Source of the DNA: Fidelibacterota bacterium
GTDB lineage: Bacteria; Marinisomatota; Marinisomatia; Marinisomatales; TCS55
DNA length: 41,293 nucleotides
Assembly: GCA_004124535.1 (NCBI GenBank)
Contig: SCKQ01000017.1
Location: forward strand, 1-41,293
Direction: 5' to 3'
Under the pieces are notes generated by a model. It did not search any database and had not been told where the DNA came from. It worked only from the letters and a program-made list of their open reading frames with translations. Of this stretch, positions 33,023 to 41,293 are shown one piece after another; positions within the stretch are counted from its first letter, which is position 1; the number at the start of each line of letters is the position of its first letter. A program made the position numbers and the translations under genes.

Positions 33023-34228
33023 TTATGTTTTTTTACGACGGTAAATTGAGTCTAACAGCGATTTTTCAACTGCTGATAATTCCAATCCGCGGTGCGATTT
33101 AACAATTTTAGCTGTTTCCAAAAAGGATTCCCAGCGGACAGACCTTACTTTACCATCGACACACCATGAAAAAGGGGGTATTGATTTTGGAGGAAATCCA
33201 TTGAATACAACATTGCTGCCAGTTCCAATGACAGTTCCAGTATTAAACCGCGTACCTATAGCTGTTTTTACATGATCACCCATGAAGCAGCCCACATGTT
33301 TTAAACCCGTATTCGTCATAACACCATTGACTATCACATTAATATCGCTGTAATTATTTTTCAGGTTACTGATTACTGTTCCCGCACCAAGATTCACCCA
33401 CTGGCCTAAATACGCATCGCCCAAATGGCCATCATGTGACTTATTACTCCAGCCCTGCATAATAACGCTGTTTATTTCCCCGCCCAATTTACATACGGGC
33501 CCAATGGAGCAGCCGCCCTTGATCTGTGTCATGGGTTCGACGACACAATTTTCACCTAAATACAAGGGCCCTTCCAAATACGACAGTGGTTTAACGACAG
33601 TATCATTTGCAATGATAACTGGCCCTTGAGAAGCATCAACAATTGCTCCCGGATAGATGGTAGCAGATTTATGAGCTAAAATGTTCTCTGTATTTATCAA
33701 TATTGCTTCTGTTTCAGGTGTAGAAAATTCAGAGAAAAACTGTTTATCTTTTTCAATTTGCTGGTTGGTTAATGCAACCGCTTCCCATAAATACTCTACA
33801 ACGTTTGAACTTATTTCTTTCTTATCGTCATCACTTTTAAAATCATTTTCAACAGGTCCACCAGCTTGTAGCCATGCTTGCCCTGCCTCTTTTGATAGAT
33901 TTGCGCCAATAAGAGTTTTATTATTGTAGAAAAGAGTTCCCGGTTGATTCATTATAGAATCAATATCTTCAGCACTCCAGAGTGCATTGCCTAATAGCCA
34001 AATACCTTCATCAACGGTTGAAGAATTCACACTATTACCTGGAAATGTTTCTTTTGTAATCTCTTCTAATCCAGGACGTACAAAAAAATGGATATTTTCA
34101 TTGGGCAGTAAAAAATTAAGCCGTTCAATAAACGTAAACGCTCCACAGCGCACATCAAATGCTGGCCGTGTCAGCGTGATGGGCTCCAGATTTAATGTAC
34201 GGTTATTTTCAAAAATATAAATATTCAA
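33023..34228 (-). CDS. GlmU-like sugar nucleotidyltransferase (NTP_transf_4 type)
   Basis: A 401-residue protein with an N-terminal NTP_transf_4-type domain (about 1-170; NLEPITLTRPAFDVRCGAFTFIERL is the family's characteristic start) and a C-terminal left-handed beta-helix of hexapeptide repeats (about 180-370; AIVDASQGPVIIANDTVV, LGENCVVEPMTQIKGGCSIG, ISNLKNNYSDINVIVNG, GTVIGTGSNVVFNG). Proteins of this type are annotated as putative sugar-1-phosphate nucleotidyltransferases with an acyl- or acetyltransferase-like tail, related to GlmU. The sugar is not known. The start overlaps the upstream gene by 4 bp (ATGA), so the two are translated together. Confidence 0.85.
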   Translation of the reverse strand: MNIYIFENNRTLNLEPITLTRPAFDVRCGAFTFIERLNFLLPNENIHFFVRPGLEEITKETFPGNSVNSSTVDEGIWLLGNALWSAEDIDSIMNQPGTLFYNNKTLIGANLSKEAGQAWLQAGGPVENDFKSDDDKKEISSNVVEYLWEAVALTNQQIEKDKQFFSEFSTPETEAILINTENILAHKSATIYPGAIVDASQGPVIIANDTVVKPLSYLEGPLYLGENCVVEPMTQIKGGCSIGPVCKLGGEINSVIMQGWSNKSHDGHLGDAYLGQWVNLGAGTVISNLKNNYSDINVIVNGVMTNTGLKHVGCFMGDHVKTAIGTRFNTGTVIGTGSNVVFNGFPPKSIPPFSWCVDGKVRSVRWESFLETAKIVKSHRGLELSAVEKSLLDSIYRRKKT

Positions 34229-34773
34229 GTGAGTCCCAATAATTGCTGGATGTTCCGAAATCCTATTTCAAGATATTCGCTCCCTTTACGTTCGATCAAT
34301 ATATTATAATATTTTTCACTTTCTTCAGTATAAAAGCCAATACGCATGGGTGCATTTGATTGCTGCACAATGGTTGCTGAAATCGGATCGAAATCAAAAT
34401 TTAAATCTATCACAGCATCCGGCTGTGATGTAAATATTATTTCCAAAAATGACTTATGAAGTAAACCCCAGCGATTCACATGTTCCTTTGAGTACGTAAT
34501 CAAGCGGTCATTAATAGATGAATCAATATATTCCAAATTTCTACGCATAGCGATATAACGCACCTGTATGCGGCCTTCCGGGCCAATGGCATTTTGCAGC
34601 GCTTGTATAAAGATGCGCGCCATGCGGGAATGTTCCGGCTTTTTTGGCAACAACACTAAAAGATTTGAAAAGGGATAGCGTTCCTTCCTTAAAGCCAATC
34701 CAATGGTGCCATTTGATTTTTTCCGGGGACGGTTCCACCACAATGCTATGCGAGTTTTTAAAGGTAAATTCAC
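34225..34773 (-). CDS. DUF6913-like / glycosyltransferase-9-like protein
   Basis: A 182-residue protein of unknown function. Features include a basic N-terminus (RKKSNGTIGLALRKERY), a LLVLLPKKPEHSRMARIF segment, and DAVIDLNFDFDPISATIV followed by NAPMRIGFYTEESEKYYNIL. This layout recalls DUF6913 proteins of Bacteroidetes and, more remotely, the half-domains of GT9 heptosyltransferases ('...DLNFDFDP...APMRIGF'). It is too short for a full glycosyltransferase. The stop overlaps the sugar nucleotidyltransferase start by 4 bp, suggesting a joint role in surface polysaccharide or cell-envelope work (inference). The stretch 34774-34842 between this gene and the divergent djlA-like gene probably holds both promoters. 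Confidence 0.7.
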   Translation of the reverse strand: MNLPLKTRIALWWNRPRKKSNGTIGLALRKERYPFSNLLVLLPKKPEHSRMARIFIQALQNAIGPEGRIQVRYIAMRRNLEYIDSSINDRLITYSKEHVNRWGLLHKSFLEIIFTSQPDAVIDLNFDFDPISATIVQQSNAPMRIGFYTEESEKYYNILIERKGSEYLEIGFRNIQQLLGLT

Positions 34774-34842
34774 GGCGGAATATAACTTTTTTCACAGAAT
34801 AGAACCTGTGTAGTTTCGCCCTTCTATTAATCTGAGGAAATA

Positions 34843-35577
34843 ATGGGCGTAGGTAAAAAAATTCTTTTTGGCGGGCTGGGCTGGGTCTTGGGCGGACCCA
34901 TTGGAGCAATTATAGGGTATTATCTCGCCTCGCAAGGTGATCATGCTGATCAAGGGTATTTTACCCGGCCAACGACACGAGGCTATCCAAATACAAAACC
35001 TGGGGATTTCATGGTATCTCTGTTGGTACTCCTGGGCGCTGTCATGAAAGCAGATAAACAGCTGTTGAAATCTGAACTGGATTATGTAAAAAATTTCCTG
35101 CGCCAGCAATTCAGTCATCAAGACACCCAGGAATATATGATCCTGTTTAAAGATATCATTAAACAGGATTACCCCATTCGCGATGTGTGCCGCCAAATTC
35201 AACGCTCCATGGATCATCCCAGTAGATTGGAGTTAATTCATGTGTTGTTCGGCTTGTCCAAGGCAGATGGCCACATCCATCCTGACGAAATCAAAGTCAT
35301 TAACACCATTGGCCGTTACTTGAATATTAATAACAGTGACTTTGATTCTATTAAGGCTATGTTTGTTAAGGATACACATTCAGCCTACAAGATACTTGAA
35401 ATTGAAAAATCTGCAACAGACAGCGAAGTAAAAAAAGCATATCGTAAAATGGCTTCTAAATATCATCCCGATAAAGTGACTCATCTTGGAGATGATTTGA
35501 AGCATCTGGCGGAAGAAAAATTCAAGGCAGTGAATGATGCCTATCAATCAATCAAAAAAGAGCGAGGCATGTCTTGA
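34843..35577 (+). CDS. DjlA-like co-chaperone (TerB + J domain)
   Basis: A 244-residue protein. A Gly-rich hydrophobic N-terminus (residues 5-30, [26 protein letters not shown]) suggests membrane association. It is followed by a TerB-like helical domain (about 52-170, with [20 protein letters not shown] and [15 protein letters not shown] segments), and then a C-terminal J domain (about 180-242) with HPD at residues 208-210 in KYHPDKV. The J domain stimulates the ATPase of a DnaK partner. This order, TerB then J, is that of DjlA. It overlaps the mutase start by 4 bp. Confidence 0.88.
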   Translation: MGVGKKILFGGLGWVLGGPIGAIIGYYLASQGDHADQGYFTRPTTRGYPNTKPGDFMVSLLVLLGAVMKADKQLLKSELDYVKNFLRQQFSHQDTQEYMILFKDIIKQDYPIRDVCRQIQRSMDHPSRLELIHVLFGLSKADGHIHPDEIKVINTIGRYLNINNSDFDSIKAMFVKDTHSAYKILEIEKSATDSEVKKAYRKMASKYHPDKVTHLGDDLKHLAEEKFKAVNDAYQSIKKERGMS

Positions 35578-37070
35578 GCCGGGAAGAACCTGGGCAATTT
35601 CCTTTTACTCGGGGAATTTATCCTGAAATGTATAAACAGCGGCTATGGACCATGCGCCAGTACGCCGGCTTCACCACTGCAGAAGAATCAAATAAACGCT
35701 ATCGTTATTTGCTTAATCATGGTGTATCTGGACTTTCTGTAGCCTTCGACCTGCCCACGCAAATAGGATATGATTCTGACCATGAAATGGCCTTAGATGA
35801 AGTGGGTAAAGTGGGTGTGCCAATCTCCACTCCGGATGATATGGTCAGGTTATTCAAGAACATTCCCCTGGAGTCCGTTTCCACATCCATGACCATCAAT
35901 GCCACAGCCGCTATTCTTCTGGCTTTGTATATCGTTACAGCGGAAAAGCAGGGTGTTTCTGCAGATAAATTAAATGGTACAATTCAGAATGATATCCTGA
36001 AGGAATATATCGCCAGGGGTACATATATCTATCCACCCGGACCTTCGTTAAGAATTGTGACGGATATTTTTGATTTCTGCTCCAATCATGTTCCGAACTG
36101 GAATACCATTTCCATTTCCGGATACCATATCCGTGAAGCTGGTTCAACCGCAGCACAAGAACTGGCTTTCACACTGGCAAATGGTATTGCTTATGTACAA
36201 GCAGCAATAGATAAAGGCCTGGATGTTGATACTTTTGGCAAACGATTTTCTTTTTTCTTCAATTCCCATAATGACTTTTTAACTGAAGTAGCCAAATTCC
36301 GCGCGGCGCGGCGTATGTGGGCTAAAATAATGAAAGAACGTTTTGGTGCTACCAAAGAAAAAACCATGATGTGCCGCTTCCATACACAGACCGGTGGTTC
36401 CACATTGACCGCTCAACAAATTGATAACAATGTTGTGCGTACGACCATCCAAGCTATGTCAGCAGTTCTGGGCGGAACACAATCCCTCCATACCAATTCC
36501 CGTGATGAAGCACTGGCATTGCCCACAGATGCCGCTGCAAAACTAGCCTTGCGTACCCAACAGATCATAGCTTATGAATCGGGTATTGCCAATCATCCTG
36601 ATCCGCTAGGCGGTAGTTATTTGATAGAAAAATTAACTGATCAATTGGAAGCAGAAGCTAACGCAATTATTGCGGATATTGAAGCTATGGGGGGTGCTGT
36701 TGAAGCCATTGATAAGGGGTGGATACAAAATGAGATTAGCCGCAGTGCATATGAATATCAAATTAAAATAGATACAAATGAGCAGATTATTGTTGGTGTA
36801 AATAAATATGAATCTGATGAAGAGGATGAAACTGAATTATTGAGCATTAATCAAGAAGCCGTTGAAGTTCAGAAAAAACGAGTAGTTGATTTCAAAATAA
36901 AGCGCAATAATGACCATGTGCAAAATAGGTTGAACGATCTCCAATCAGCTGCTGCTAACGAAGAAAATCTCATGCCTGCCATCATTGAGTGTGTTAAACA
37001 TGACTGCACATTGGGTGAAATTGCCGATATTCTGCGTGCTGTGTTTGGCGAATACAATTCTTCTTTCTAA
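35574..37070 (+). CDS. Methylmalonyl-CoA mutase, large (catalytic) subunit
   Basis: A 498-residue catalytic-chain protein without a B12-binding domain. It should convert methylmalonyl-CoA and succinyl-CoA into each other with a separate B12-binding subunit, which is not in this window. Motifs include [22 protein letters not shown], given as [10 protein letters not shown] and [69 protein letters not shown] and [20 protein letters not shown]. Tyr30 in RQYAGF and the Arg in KRFSFFF fit methylmalonyl-CoA rather than isobutyryl-CoA mutases, where Phe and Gln are found at these sites. The start codon is probably TTG 35574, because the conserved TRGIYPEMY needs a start that far upstream. It overlaps the djlA-like gene by 4 bp. 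Confidence 0.9.
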   Translation: MSREEPGQFPFTRGIYPEMYKQRLWTMRQYAGFTTAEESNKRYRYLLNHGVSGLSVAFDLPTQIGYDSDHEMALDEVGKVGVPISTPDDMVRLFKNIPLESVSTSMTINATAAILLALYIVTAEKQGVSADKLNGTIQNDILKEYIARGTYIYPPGPSLRIVTDIFDFCSNHVPNWNTISISGYHIREAGSTAAQELAFTLANGIAYVQAAIDKGLDVDTFGKRFSFFFNSHNDFLTEVAKFRAARRMWAKIMKERFGATKEKTMMCRFHTQTGGSTLTAQQIDNNVVRTTIQAMSAVLGGTQSLHTNSRDEALALPTDAAAKLALRTQQIIAYESGIANHPDPLGGSYLIEKLTDQLEAEANAIIADIEAMGGAVEAIDKGWIQNEISRSAYEYQIKIDTNEQIIVGVNKYESDEEDETELLSINQEAVEVQKKRVVDFKIKRNNDHVQNRLNDLQSAAANEENLMPAIIECVKHDCTLGEIADILRAVFGEYNSSF

Positions 37071-37083
37071 AAATAGTTTCAAA

Positions 37084-37668
37084 ATGAATTCACGTCTACT
37101 TGCTTCTATTATATCCTTTATTTTCCACCCAATGCTCATTTCCCTTGCGGCATTTATGCTGCTCATTTACAGCAGCAATCCCATTCCTGATAACGCAAAT
37201 TCAATTCTTGCAATCTGCTTTATATTTTCAAACCTTATTCCTATTGCGACTGTGTTAATTCTCAAGAAAACAGGGATAATTTCTGACCTTGATGCGTCAC
37301 AAAAAGAACAACGGATTTACCCTTTAATGCTAGGGATTCTGTATTCGGGACTTGGATTTCTGGTACTGACTTTATTACAGGCTGATGCCCTCGTTAGAGG
37401 ATTAATGTTCTGTTATATGACCAATACAATCATCACCATTATCATCACCAGGTACTGGAAAATATCCATCCATGCTATGGGGATTGGCGGACCCATTGCA
37501 GCGTTATGGATCGCCGGTTTTCAATACCCTATTATTGGATTTATAATATTATTAAGTGTCAGCTATGCCCGCGTTATTCTAAAAGCCCATTCAATTAATC
37601 AAGTTGCTGCTGGCTCAATAGCAGGATTGATTTTAACCTACGCCCAACTACACTTATTTTTTGTTTAA
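37084..37668 (+). CDS. PAP2-like multi-pass membrane protein
   Basis: A 194-residue integral membrane protein with six hydrophobic segments. The region KISIHAMGIGGPIAALWIAG followed later by YARVILKAHSINQVAAGSIAGL resembles motifs 2 and 3 of PAP2 phosphatases (His, then Arg...His in a 'GH..QV.AG' context). The first catalytic motif is less clear (DASQKEQRIYPL may replace KxxxxxxRP). It could be a divergent lipid phosphatase or a degenerate relative. The ATG at 37084 lies 13 bp after the mutase stop; the frame is open back into the mutase gene, but that is a shadow. It is followed two bases later by birA. Confidence 0.75.
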   Translation: MNSRLLASIISFIFHPMLISLAAFMLLIYSSNPIPDNANSILAICFIFSNLIPIATVLILKKTGIISDLDASQKEQRIYPLMLGILYSGLGFLVLTLLQADALVRGLMFCYMTNTIITIIITRYWKISIHAMGIGGPIAALWIAGFQYPIIGFIILLSVSYARVILKAHSINQVAAGSIAGLILTYAQLHLFFV

Positions 37669-37670
37669 AC

Positions 37671-38447
37671 ATGTTTACAAACCTCATCCAAACTAATCTC
37701 ACCACTACTGTCCTGGGTAAAAAAATAGAGCATTATACCTGGACTGAATCCACCAATGACGATGCTTGGGAGCTGATCGAAGAAGGAGCTGCTGAAGGAA
37801 CTGTTGTTATTACAGATAAACAGACTGCCGGTAAAGGACGTGCCGGTCGGAATTGGGTGACTACTCCGGGAAAAAGTTTAACCGCTTCACTAATTTTAAA
37901 TCCAGCTGTGAACAGCAGGTTGTCCGGCTGGTTCTCATTATTAACCGGAGTTGCTGTGGTAGATGCTCTAATTGAATTAGGTCTCGAATCAAAATTGAAA
38001 TGGCCGAATGATATAATGGTCAGTGTCAGAAAACTCGGCGGAATTCTCTGTGAAAGTCGTGTTAAGGGAAAAACACTCGAATGGGTTGTGATCGGCATCG
38101 GCTTGAATATCAATGAACTTGAAAACGAATTACCAAAAGAATTACAGGCAACATCATTTTTTATGGAAAAATCTTCATCTACACAACGGGAACTGATTTT
38201 AGCCAATATTCTAAACCACCTTGAACCATTATATAATTCATTAAAAGAAAGTGAAGATTCAACCCAATTGTCGTCCATGTGGACAGATCATTGTAACCAT
38301 TTAAACAAGACAGTTAAATTTGAAGCTGAAAATGAATCACTCTCAGGTGAATTCATGGGCATCAATGCAGATGGGGCAGCAATTATTATTACGAACGGAA
38401 TTGAAAAAATCTATGCAAGTGGAGATATCCATTTAATTCAATTATGA
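37671..38447 (+). CDS. birA: Biotin-[acetyl-CoA-carboxylase] ligase
   Basis: A 258-residue enzyme that activates biotin with ATP and attaches it to the carrier protein of acetyl-CoA carboxylase. It carries TWTESTNDDAWELI, the biotin-binding DKQTAGKGRAGRNW, LKWPNDIMV followed by RKLGGILCE, and IGIGLNINE. The N-terminal helix-turn-helix of regulatory BirA proteins is absent, so this is the monofunctional ligase. The fused carboxyltransferase at 19995 belongs to the pathway it serves. Its stop overlaps the coaX start by 4 bp. Confidence 0.95.
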   Translation: MFTNLIQTNLTTTVLGKKIEHYTWTESTNDDAWELIEEGAAEGTVVITDKQTAGKGRAGRNWVTTPGKSLTASLILNPAVNSRLSGWFSLLTGVAVVDALIELGLESKLKWPNDIMVSVRKLGGILCESRVKGKTLEWVVIGIGLNINELENELPKELQATSFFMEKSSSTQRELILANILNHLEPLYNSLKESEDSTQLSSMWTDHCNHLNKTVKFEAENESLSGEFMGINADGAAIIITNGIEKIYASGDIHLIQL

Positions 38448-39211
38448 TCCTGGCAATCGACATCGGTAATACAAATGTAGTTCTCGGTCTTTTTAACAAT
38501 GACGAACTCATAGAAAGTTGGCGGTTAAATACGGCTTCTACGCGGACGATTGATGAATGCTGGGTCGCTGTCAAATTGTTGGCCATGGATGCCAACCGTG
38601 ACCTCAAAGCAATCGATGGTGTTGTTATCGGCAGCGTGGTACCTAAAGAAACGTTTGTTTTCAAGAAAATGTGCGACCATTACTTGAACCTCACTCCTTT
38701 TGAGATTAATGGTTCCGTTGATCTTGGAATAAAACTGGATGTCACTTCTCCTGAAGAAGTCGGAGCAGACCGCATTGCTAATGTTTATGCTGTGGGAAAG
38801 TTGTATGGCAAGCCAGCCATAGTAGTGGATTTTGGCACAGCAACGACGTACGATGTTATTGATAAAAGCGGTAATTTTATCGGCGGCGCCATCGCCCCGG
38901 GAATTGAAACCAGTGCCATACATCTATTCCAGAAAGCAGCATTACTGCACCCCATCGATTTTGAAATTCCTGATTCCGCCATCGGCCGGGATACACGCAC
39001 CAATCTGGAGAGTGGTATATTATTTGGAGCCGCCGATCAAGTCGATGGCATGATTAAACGCATAAAAACTGAAAAAGAATGGAATGATATTCCTGTGGTT
39101 ATAACCGGTGGATTAGGTAAAGTAATCGGTGGCATTGCCAAAGTGGATATCACTTTTGATGATGACCTTACTCTAAAAGGGTTATTTCATTTATATAAAG
39201 ATTTGAACTGA
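38444..39211 (+). CDS. coaX: Type III pantothenate kinase
   Basis: A 255-residue kinase for the first step of coenzyme A synthesis. Landmarks are MILAIDIGNTNVVLGLF (phosphate-binding loop), SVVP, EEVGADRIANVYA, VVDFGTATTYDVID, and GGAIAPGIETSAIHLFQKAALLH. All type III (CoaX) motifs are in order and the length fits. It is the last gene of the djlA-like to coaX run and meets the convergent CDF transporter gene with no bases between the two stops. The birA-coaX pair is common in many bacteria. Confidence 0.96.
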   Translation: MILAIDIGNTNVVLGLFNNDELIESWRLNTASTRTIDECWVAVKLLAMDANRDLKAIDGVVIGSVVPKETFVFKKMCDHYLNLTPFEINGSVDLGIKLDVTSPEEVGADRIANVYAVGKLYGKPAIVVDFGTATTYDVIDKSGNFIGGAIAPGIETSAIHLFQKAALLHPIDFEIPDSAIGRDTRTNLESGILFGAADQVDGMIKRIKTEKEWNDIPVVITGGLGKVIGGIAKVDITFDDDLTLKGLFHLYKDLN

Positions 39212-40378
39212 TTAGAAACGGTGCGGGGGCGACACCTTAATATTGACTTCATAGCCGGAGTATTTTTCCTGTAAACCATTTTCCATATCTTTACAACACT
39301 CTACGATTTGAGATTGGGTCATTCCTGACTGCACATTTATACCAAATAAGATCACGTGGTGGTTTTCTGTTTGGACGACACGAATATCATGGATATCCAT
39401 GATGCGATCATCTCCGTTCCAGGTTTGATTTAGGAAGGATTGAACTTTCTGCACCAATGGATTTCCGGGTTGTACGGGATCCATGTGGACAGTGGGTTCA
39501 ATACCCATGGCTTTTTCAAGTTGTTCTTCAACTTCTTCTGAAATATCATGCGCCACAGCGGTGGTTTCATCCGCATCAATTTCAACATGGACGCTGGCAA
39601 ATTTATCCTGGCCGTAACTATGAACCGTAATATCGTGGACGCCTAAAACACCATCGACACTCAACACAATTTGTCTAATATCTTCCACTTCTTCCGTGGT
39701 GGGCGGTTTGCCGATGAGATTATCCACCGCATCCCTGGCGATCTCAAACCCAGTATAGATCAAAAACAGCGCCACGCCTAATCCGGCCCAGCCATCCACC
39801 GCTGAATATCCAAAAATTCCGGCAACCATTGCACCCACAACCAAGAGACTGGAAATGGCATCAGTGCGGTGATGCCATGCATCAGCATGGAGCGTCCCAG
39901 AAGCGATTAAAGACGAAAGGTATTCGGCATACTGTGCTGTGATTTCTTTCAAGATAATGGTCGCTGTCAGCACCACCACCATCCACCATTTCGCTTCCAC
40001 CACTTCGGGATGTAGGATTCGGTCAATAGCCACTTTGATGAATTCGATTCCGGCCACACAAAGTAGAATGGCAATAATAAGCGTGGCAATATATTCGGCT
40101 CTACCGTGTCCGTAAGGATGTTCTACATCAGCGGGCTTTTTAGCCTGCTTGAAGCCCCAGATCACAACGGCGGATGAGACGACATCGGATAATGTGTGAA
40201 TGGCGTCTGCGATCACACTGACGGCACCAACCATCAGACCAATGGCCATTTTGAGTATAAACAGGATTCCGTTGACCAGAACCGAAATCCAACCTTGAAA
40301 CACACCGATTTTGGTTCGGTAAATTTGTGCCGATTCTTTTGTATTTGGAACGAAACGGTTGGTAAGTGTTTCAAACAC
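39212..40378 (-). CDS. Cation diffusion facilitator (CDF) transporter with doubled C-terminal domain
   Basis: A divalent cation/proton antiporter of the CDF family (zinc, iron or manganese), in the inner membrane. Six membrane helices lie in the first 220 residues. The metal-site motifs are ADAIHTLSDVVSS (helix 2), HPYGHGRAEYIA (the cytosolic loop) and HADAWHHRTDAISS (helix 5). After the first cytosolic dimerisation domain (VDGVLGVHDITVHSYGQDK) a second, similar module follows (DDRIMDIHDIRVVQTENHH), so the C-terminal domain appears doubled. The HAD...D signature is of the zinc-type class, but specificity is not proven. The start is uncertain: GTG 40378 (388 residues) avoids overlap with a possible small gene, while GTG 40453 would give 413. 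The stop meets that of coaX. Confidence 0.9.
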   Translation of the reverse strand: MFETLTNRFVPNTKESAQIYRTKIGVFQGWISVLVNGILFILKMAIGLMVGAVSVIADAIHTLSDVVSSAVVIWGFKQAKKPADVEHPYGHGRAEYIATLIIAILLCVAGIEFIKVAIDRILHPEVVEAKWWMVVVLTATIILKEITAQYAEYLSSLIASGTLHADAWHHRTDAISSLLVVGAMVAGIFGYSAVDGWAGLGVALFLIYTGFEIARDAVDNLIGKPPTTEEVEDIRQIVLSVDGVLGVHDITVHSYGQDKFASVHVEIDADETTAVAHDISEEVEEQLEKAMGIEPTVHMDPVQPGNPLVQKVQSFLNQTWNGDDRIMDIHDIRVVQTENHHVILFGINVQSGMTQSQIVECCKDMENGLQEKYSGYEVNIKVSPPHRF

Positions 40379-40383
40379 GGATA

Positions 40384-40536
40384 TTAGATCAATCCTTTGA
40401 TATTGAGCAGGTTGTTCCTTTTGAGGCGGACCAGCGCATATTCGAATGACCACTTGATACAGGTAGAACCGATTTTGCCATCTTTGTGAATGGCGAGTTT
40501 TTGTTTTTCAGTTATTAATAGTTCGGCTTTGAGCAT
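40384..40536 (-). CDS. Possible small basic protein upstream of the CDF gene
   Basis: A 50-residue frame from ATG 40536 (MLKAELLITEKQKLAIHKDG, then WSFEYALVRLKRNNLLNIKGLI). It is basic and regular enough to be real, and its stop lies only five bases before the likely GTG start of the CDF gene, which suggests co-transcription. There is no clear ribosome site and no recognised family. If the CDF protein really starts at 40453, this frame would be only a shadow. Confidence 0.35.
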   Translation of the reverse strand: MLKAELLITEKQKLAIHKDGKIGSTCIKWSFEYALVRLKRNNLLNIKGLI

Positions 40537-40591
40537 ATAATTACGGTTAAAACACAGTTGTAGATTAGAGAGTAAACCTGTTAAACACAAT

Positions 40592-40634
40592 AATTTGGTT
40601 TAGCATAATTTTAGTCACAAACTAGACCAAAATT
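40592..40634. promoter_or_regulatory. Inverted repeats in the gap before the beta-helix lipoprotein
   Basis: AATTTGGTTTAG (40592-40603) faces an almost complementary CTAGACCAAAATT (40622-40634), and AATTTTAGTC (40607-40616) can pair with GACCAAAATT with one mismatch. The region is A/T-rich and lies between divergent genes, so it may hold an operator. Nothing else is recognised in 40537-40727. Confidence 0.3.
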
Positions 40635-40727
40635 AAATAAACGTATTTGCTGAAAATTATTAATTGTTTATTTTAATATAGATTGAGGTGTAAACTGAGT
40701 GAATTCATAAATGAAAAGGATTTAAAT

Positions 40728-41293
40728 ATGAAAATTGCCAGATTATTACAATTATTATTCTTTCTATCGCTTATCTTTATTTCATCGTGCAGTGAAGTTG
40801 AAGAAGAGCTGGGCGATACATCCCTTATTACATTTGAAGAAGCAACATTTTCTGAAGACGAATTCATCATTTATTTAACAGAAGATCCAAATGGAAAAAC
40901 ATTTTCATTCGGTGCTGGTACATTCAGTTTTTCCAATACAATTCCGCTGGCAGATATTGAAAATCTAACTATTAAGGGAGCAGGAATTGATGATACTTAT
41001 TTTGATTTTAGCAATTCAGCTTCTACATCCGGTGAAGGGATTGCAGCCATAGATTGTTCTAATCTTCTATTCTGTGGATTTACCATTCAAAACACGAATG
41101 GCGGCAATGGTATCACAGCGAGGAATATAACAGGACTTAGAATTGATGGCGTAGGCACGGTATGGCCGGAAAGCAGTCCGGATAATGGAGCCTATGGCAT
41201 ATATCCTGTAGAGAGCGATGATGTTATTATCGAAAACTGTTATGCCCAGGCAGCTGTAGACGCAGGCATTTATTCTGGTCAAAATAAACGGGT
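40728..41293 (+). CDS. Parallel beta-helix lipoprotein (partial)
   Basis: The gene starts at ATG 40728 with AGGA eight bases before, and runs off the right edge after 188 codons. The first 21 residues form a lipoprotein signal (MKIARLLQLLFFLSLIFISSC), with Cys21 as the lipid-bearing residue and SEVEEE after it; the shown run is the signal MKIARLLQLL plus FFLSLIFISSC. From about residue 50 the repeats FSFSNTIPLADIENLTIKGAG, given in part as IENLTIKGAG, FCGFTIQNTNG, GLRIDGVGTVWP and DVIIENCYAQ form the coils of a right-handed parallel beta-helix of the NosD/pectate lyase-like type. Such surface proteins bind or cleave polysaccharide or act as periplasmic factors. The enzyme class cannot be set from this fragment. 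Confidence 0.82.
   Translation, partial: MKIARLLQLLFFLSLIFISSCSEVEEELGDTSLITFEEATFSEDEFIIYLTEDPNGKTFSFGAGTFSFSNTIPLADIENLTIKGAGIDDTYFDFSNSASTSGEGIAAIDCSNLLFCGFTIQNTNGGNGITARNITGLRIDGVGTVWPESSPDNGAYGIYPVESDDVIIENCYAQAAVDAGIYSGQNKR

Noticed and set aside
34792..35217. A 141-residue minus-strand frame opposite the djlA-like gene
   Set aside because: The plus-strand gene has a clear TerB-J domain plan with HPD; the antisense frame has no recognised pattern.
36985..37083. Longer start for the PAP2-like membrane protein
   Set aside because: The extension is a shadow of the mutase 3' end; the membrane protein begins naturally at 37084.
37733..38278. A 181-residue minus-strand frame opposite birA
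   Set aside because: It is antisense to a gene with all biotin ligase motifs; there is no sign of an independent protein.

Overview
The window reads as a piece of chromosome from a Gram-negative bacterium of the Fibrobacteres-Chlorobi-Bacteroidetes group, most likely Candidatus Marinimicrobia (SAR406) or a near relative. That placement is inference. It rests on a Type IX secretion-style C-terminal sorting domain, a TonB-dependent receptor with an N-terminal CarboxypepD_reg-like domain, an LptF/LptG permease, small Bacteroidetes-type families (DUF2480-like, DUF3467, the NTP_transf_4 sugar nucleotidyltransferase), a 2-oxoglutarate:ferredoxin oxidoreductase, and an exported nickel superoxide dismutase. 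Genes are tightly packed, often with 1-14 bp overlaps. I see no insertion sequence, prophage or CRISPR array.

Layout. 1-183 holds the start of an exported protein that runs off the left edge (minus strand). 184-567 is a gene-free stretch with a G-rich block, a triple GTGTCCA repeat and the terminator of a tRNA-His/tRNA-Pro pair (568-720, minus). 840-3480 (plus) encodes an LptF/LptG-type permease and a pyrimidine-nucleoside phosphorylase. 3477-9944 (minus) encodes korA-korB-fumC (reductive or oxidative TCA steps) and a class A penicillin-binding protein. 10167-12019 (plus) is an unrecognised gene coupled to selD; the selD reading frame contains an in-frame UGA that is best read as selenocysteine. 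12105-19938 (plus) is one long SUF iron-sulfur assembly operon: an Rrf2/IscR-like regulator, a MIP18-type protein, a SufA-type carrier, sufB, sufC, sufD, sufU, sufT, sufS, a small CxxC protein, a short DUF2480-like protein and a dCMP deaminase. It ends at a long hairpin.

19995-25206 (minus) carries a fused acetyl-CoA carboxylase carboxyltransferase (alpha domain before beta) and the ETF-quinone oxidoreductase/etfA/etfB electron-transfer set. 25588-31074 (plus) encodes a sorted, secreted, calcium-motif protein and a 1214-residue TonB-dependent receptor with many DxDGDG-type acidic repeats, each followed by a strong terminator. 31158-32221 encodes an exported Ni-superoxide dismutase and a PAP2 phosphatase. 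32225-34773 (minus) is a four-gene set: a DUF6913-like protein, a sugar nucleotidyltransferase, a zinc-ribbon protein and a DUF3467 protein. 34843-39211 (plus) runs djlA-like, methylmalonyl-CoA mutase large subunit, a PAP2-like membrane protein, birA and coaX. 39212-40378 (minus) is a cation diffusion facilitator. A parallel beta-helix lipoprotein starts at 40728 and runs off the right edge.

How it works together. Kor and the SUF system link through the Fe-S clusters that KorAB and ETF-QO need. BirA supplies the biotinylation that the acetyl-CoA carboxylase complex needs. SufS is a group II cysteine desulfurase and such enzymes can release selenium from selenocysteine, so a functional link to the neighbouring SelD is plausible. 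The most notable signals are the Sec-containing SelD with its coupled unknown gene, the extended SUF operon with two MIP18-family proteins and two small unknowns, the exported NiSOD without a nearby maturation protease, and the acidic-repeat receptor.
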